Source: Desulfatibacillum aliphaticivorans DSM 15576
Lineage (GTDB): Bacteria; Desulfobacterota; Desulfobacteria; Desulfobacterales; Desulfatibacillaceae
Length of the DNA: 64,000 nucleotides
Direction: 5' to 3'
Assembly (NCBI RefSeq): GCF_000429905.1
Contig: NZ_AUCT01000025.1
Location: forward strand, 47,457-111,456
This document shows, piece after piece, positions 61,926-64,000 of the stretch. Position 1 is the first letter of the stretch, and every line of letters starts with the position of its first letter. The notes under the pieces were generated by a model. The model was not told the origin of the DNA. It worked only from the letters and a program-made list of their open reading frames with translations, and did no database searches. Both the position numbers and the translations under genes were made by a program.

Positions 61926-63179
61926 ATGCTCGACATCCTGCACTGCGCCCTTGGCCTGATCGCCATGCCCCTTATTGCTCTGGCTTTTTCCGAAAATCGC
62001 AAGAACATCCAACTCAAGACCGTCATATCGGCCATTGTCCTCCAGCTTATATTGGCCCTGGTCTTTTTGAAAATGCCGGGCGCGCAAAGCGTATTTCTGG
62101 CTTTGAACAAAGTTGTCGGAGCATTGGAAACCGCTGCCAGGGCGGGCACCACCTTTGTTTTCGGATACCTGGGCGGCGGCGAGTCCTTTCCCTTTGAGGT
62201 GACGAATCAAGGAGCATCCTATATTTTCGGCCTACGGGGGCTTTGGCTTATCCTGGTCATGAGCGCCCTATCCTCCCTGCTGTTTTATTGGAAAATTCTG
62301 CCTCTCATCGTCCGGGGCTTCGCCTGGCTCCTGCGCCGGTCTTTGGGTGTGGGCGGAGCCGAAGGTCTGGGGCTGGCCGCCAACGTATTCGTGGGCATGA
62401 TCGAGGCGCCTTTATTCGTCAAGCCCTATCTCAGAGACATTTCCCGGGGCGAGTTGTTCGCCCTCATGACGGGCGGCATGGCCACCGTGGCAGGCACGGT
62501 GCTGGTGCTATACGCCAGCTTTTTAAAGCCCGTATTGCCCGATGCGTTAGGTCATCTGCTGGTGGCCTCCATCATCAGTGCGCCGGCGGCAATCGCCATA
62601 GCCCGCATTATGATTCCCAGCGACAGCGTTACGGAAGGCCAAATGAGCATCCCCAATCCCGCATCCAGTTCCATGGAAGCCATCACCAACGGCGGAACCG
62701 AAGGCATGAAGCTCTACCTGAATGTCATCGCCATGCTGGTAGTCTGCGTGGCCATGGTGGAGTTGGTGAATATCTGCCTTGGGTGGGTCCCAAACATCGG
62801 AGGCGAGGCCGTCACCCTTCAACGGATTTTGGGCATGATCATGGCGCCCATCGTCTGGCTCATAGGCATTCCCTGGTCCGAATGCGTGACCGCAGGCAGC
62901 CTCATGGGCGTCAAGACGGTCCTGAACGAGTTCCTGTCTTACCTGGCTCTAGCCGGAACTCCGGCGGAGCAATTGTCGCCCCGGTCCGTGTTGATCATGA
63001 CCTACGCCATGTGCGGGTTCGCCAATTTGGGATCTTTGGGCATCATGATCGGCGGCCTGGGCATGATGGTGCCCGAGCGGAGAACGGAGATTGTGGGCCT
63101 GGGGTTCAAATCCATCATCGCCGGCACCCTGGCCACCCTCATGACCGGCGCCATCGCAGGGATTTTGTTCTCAGGATAA
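61926..63179 (+). CDS. Concentrative nucleoside transporter (CNT/NupC family)
   Basis: 417 residues with about ten membrane helices. Family motif VFVGMIEAPLFVKPYL (substrate-site Glu in EAPL), GGMATVAGTVLVLYASF and a C-terminal GFANLGSLGIMIGGLG. It couples nucleoside uptake to Na+ or H+. It follows the glycerate kinase gene by about 40 bases. A nucleoside-ribose salvage link is possible but not shown. Confidence 0.92.
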   Translation: MLDILHCALGLIAMPLIALAFSENRKNIQLKTVISAIVLQLILALVFLKMPGAQSVFLALNKVVGALETAARAGTTFVFGYLGGGESFPFEVTNQGASYIFGLRGLWLILVMSALSSLLFYWKILPLIVRGFAWLLRRSLGVGGAEGLGLAANVFVGMIEAPLFVKPYLRDISRGELFALMTGGMATVAGTVLVLYASFLKPVLPDALGHLLVASIISAPAAIAIARIMIPSDSVTEGQMSIPNPASSSMEAITNGGTEGMKLYLNVIAMLVVCVAMVELVNICLGWVPNIGGEAVTLQRILGMIMAPIVWLIGIPWSECVTAGSLMGVKTVLNEFLSYLALAGTPAEQLSPRSVLIMTYAMCGFANLGSLGIMIGGLGMMVPERRTEIVGLGFKSIIAGTLATLMTGAIAGILFSG

Positions 63180-63694
63180 AGACAAAAGCAAAAAGCCTCC
63201 GGCGGCAAACTCTTTTTCCATACGCCGCAAAACGGCAAAAAAGTTTGATCAAAAACCTTCAAATTGCGCTGCGCGCGAGAATACGAAAATGGGCGTCCAA
63301 TTTTTCTTGCAATAGCAATTACAACCCGACTTGTCACAATAACCTTCATGGATAGCCCAGGCAGCGCAGTTTGCTGCCAGGGTCCGAAGGACATGTTTTT
63401 ATTTTAAATCACTTACATCTGATTGGAGAGGCGTCATGACTGCCGGGGATTCCTACAAAAGGACTCATAACGAAGTTCTATTCATGCCGATCTATATGGG
63501 CGCAACGCTGACAAAGGCATTCTATTAAATACATGTGCTCACGCACCCGGGCAGGATACTGCTCTGCCCGGGCTACCCAAACTCCTATGTTTGATGGGTC
63601 TTTCTCCATTTTTTTAATCCTGAAAAGGCAGCAAGGATAATGTGATGAAAATCAAGGTTGATTCTGAGTTTTTCGGTATTTGTAAGGAAATATT
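63180..63694. repeat. Repeat-rich intergenic region
   Basis: No gene is seen here. At 63194-63262 a relative of the block at 49480 (CCTCCGGCGGCAAAC, then AAAAAGTTTGATCAAAA) probably ends the transporter transcript. At 63531-63575 a relative of the 85-bp repeat forms a perfect CCCGGGCAG / CTGCCCGGG hairpin. Together with the IS end at the right this looks like a site of repeated insertion. Confidence 0.55.
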
Positions 63695-64000
63695 GTAAGC
63701 CTTCAGGGGGTAGTTAGCCCGGGTTACTGATCCATGCAAGGTCTGTGGGTTGGTTTTTCAGGAAGTCGGAGATAATTTGGACGAGTCTGGGATACACAGG
63801 AAGGCCGTGCATTCTTAAGGTATGTTTGAGGCTGAGGATGCGTTCCACCCAGCGGTCGCCTTTTTCGCTTTGGGTTCCCAGGCTCCGTTTGCGCCAGATC
63901 ACCCCGTAACGCAAGGCCCTTTCCGCCCGGTTGTTGGTAGGGTCAACGCCCGGCTCGGACAGGCAAAGCCAAAGGCTTTCCATTTCCAGCATGAGTCTGC
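63695..64000 (-). mobile_element. IS66-family insertion sequence, partial (runs off the window)
   Basis: GTAAGC at 63695 resembles the GTAAGCG ends of IS66 elements and lies just past the transposase stop. It would be the right end of the element as read on the transposase strand. The other end lies outside the window. Confidence 0.6.
63714..64000 (-). CDS. IS66-type transposase, C-terminal part
   Basis: About 95 codons to the window edge, open at the 5' side. The signature DPTNNRAERALRYGVIWRKRS followed by GTQSEKGDRWVERILS is typical of the IS66 TnpC catalytic C-terminus; the Glu of AER is the last DDE residue. A short C-terminal domain follows. It appears intact up to the edge, so the element may be complete beyond it. 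Confidence 0.88.
   Translation of the reverse strand, partial: RLMLEMESLWLCLSEPGVDPTNNRAERALRYGVIWRKRSLGTQSEKGDRWVERILSLKHTLRMHGLPVYPRLVQIISDFLKNQPTDLAWISNPG

Noticed and set aside
62243..63355. 370-codon plus-strand frame overlapping the nucleoside transporter
   Set aside because: Arg/His-rich, no hydrophobic segments or motifs, in a different frame of a clear transporter.
1..64000. tRNA or rRNA genes
   Set aside because: I looked through the intergenic stretches for cloverleaf-like or rRNA sequence and saw none; a covariance-model scan would be decisive.

Overview
The window is bacterial chromosome, gene-dense, of moderate G+C (a little above 50% by eye). Gene content points to a sulfate-reducer-type Desulfobacterota (former Deltaproteobacteria). 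The clues are the S6-S18-DUF2232-L9-DnaB order, a DUF4390-NtrY-NtrX set, a B12-dependent ribonucleotide reductase, an acyl-CoA ligase with an alpha-methylacyl-CoA racemase-like protein, and many small palindromic repeats. A Desulfatibacillum-like organism is my best guess; it is inference, because no rRNA or other taxonomic marker is present.

Layout. 0-3.5 kb: an unknown protein, a radical SAM protein and an MltF-type lytic transglycosylase. 3.5-8.9 kb: an accessory island. Two nearly identical 552-bp direct repeats bracket one large minus-strand gene for a metallophosphoesterase-NACHT-FGE/C-type-lectin protein. Three 215-bp MITE-like elements, two 85-bp repeats and a long inverted repeat lie around it. 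9-14 kb: a regulator made of two fused TetR units, divergent from an acyl-CoA ligase and followed by a racemase-family gene, with dyad-symmetric candidate operators. 14.4-23 kb (minus): SPL-like radical SAM, ParB-like protein, purC, a phosphodiesterase, queA, dnaB, then rplI-DUF2232-rpsR-rpsF behind a good sigma-70 promoter. 23.4-36.9 kb (plus): DUF4390, NtrY/NtrX, rsmD, coaD, a LysR regulator, nrdJ, and two tandem copies of a membrane-embedded spermidine-synthase-like protein. The duplication carried a piece of nrdJ with it. 37-47 kb: dnaE, guaB, a Sua5/YciO-type gene, rpsA, cmk, hisC and the remnant of a sigma-54 regulator. 47.6-51.5 kb: NamZ-like, RNase H-like and FadD-like genes. 52-58 kb: a chemoreceptor, a periplasmic binding protein and a GGDEF-EAL protein. 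58.5-63.2 kb: two small unknown proteins, a radical SAM/SPASM protein, glycerate 2-kinase and a CNT nucleoside transporter. The window ends inside an IS66-type transposase.

Most of the window is housekeeping. The most unusual locus is the metallophosphoesterase-NACHT-FGE gene. Its C-terminus has the layout of a diversity-generating-retroelement variable region, and it sits on a 4.5-kb unit bounded by direct repeats. No reverse transcriptase or template repeat is visible in the window, so any mutagenesis would have to act in trans or be extinct.
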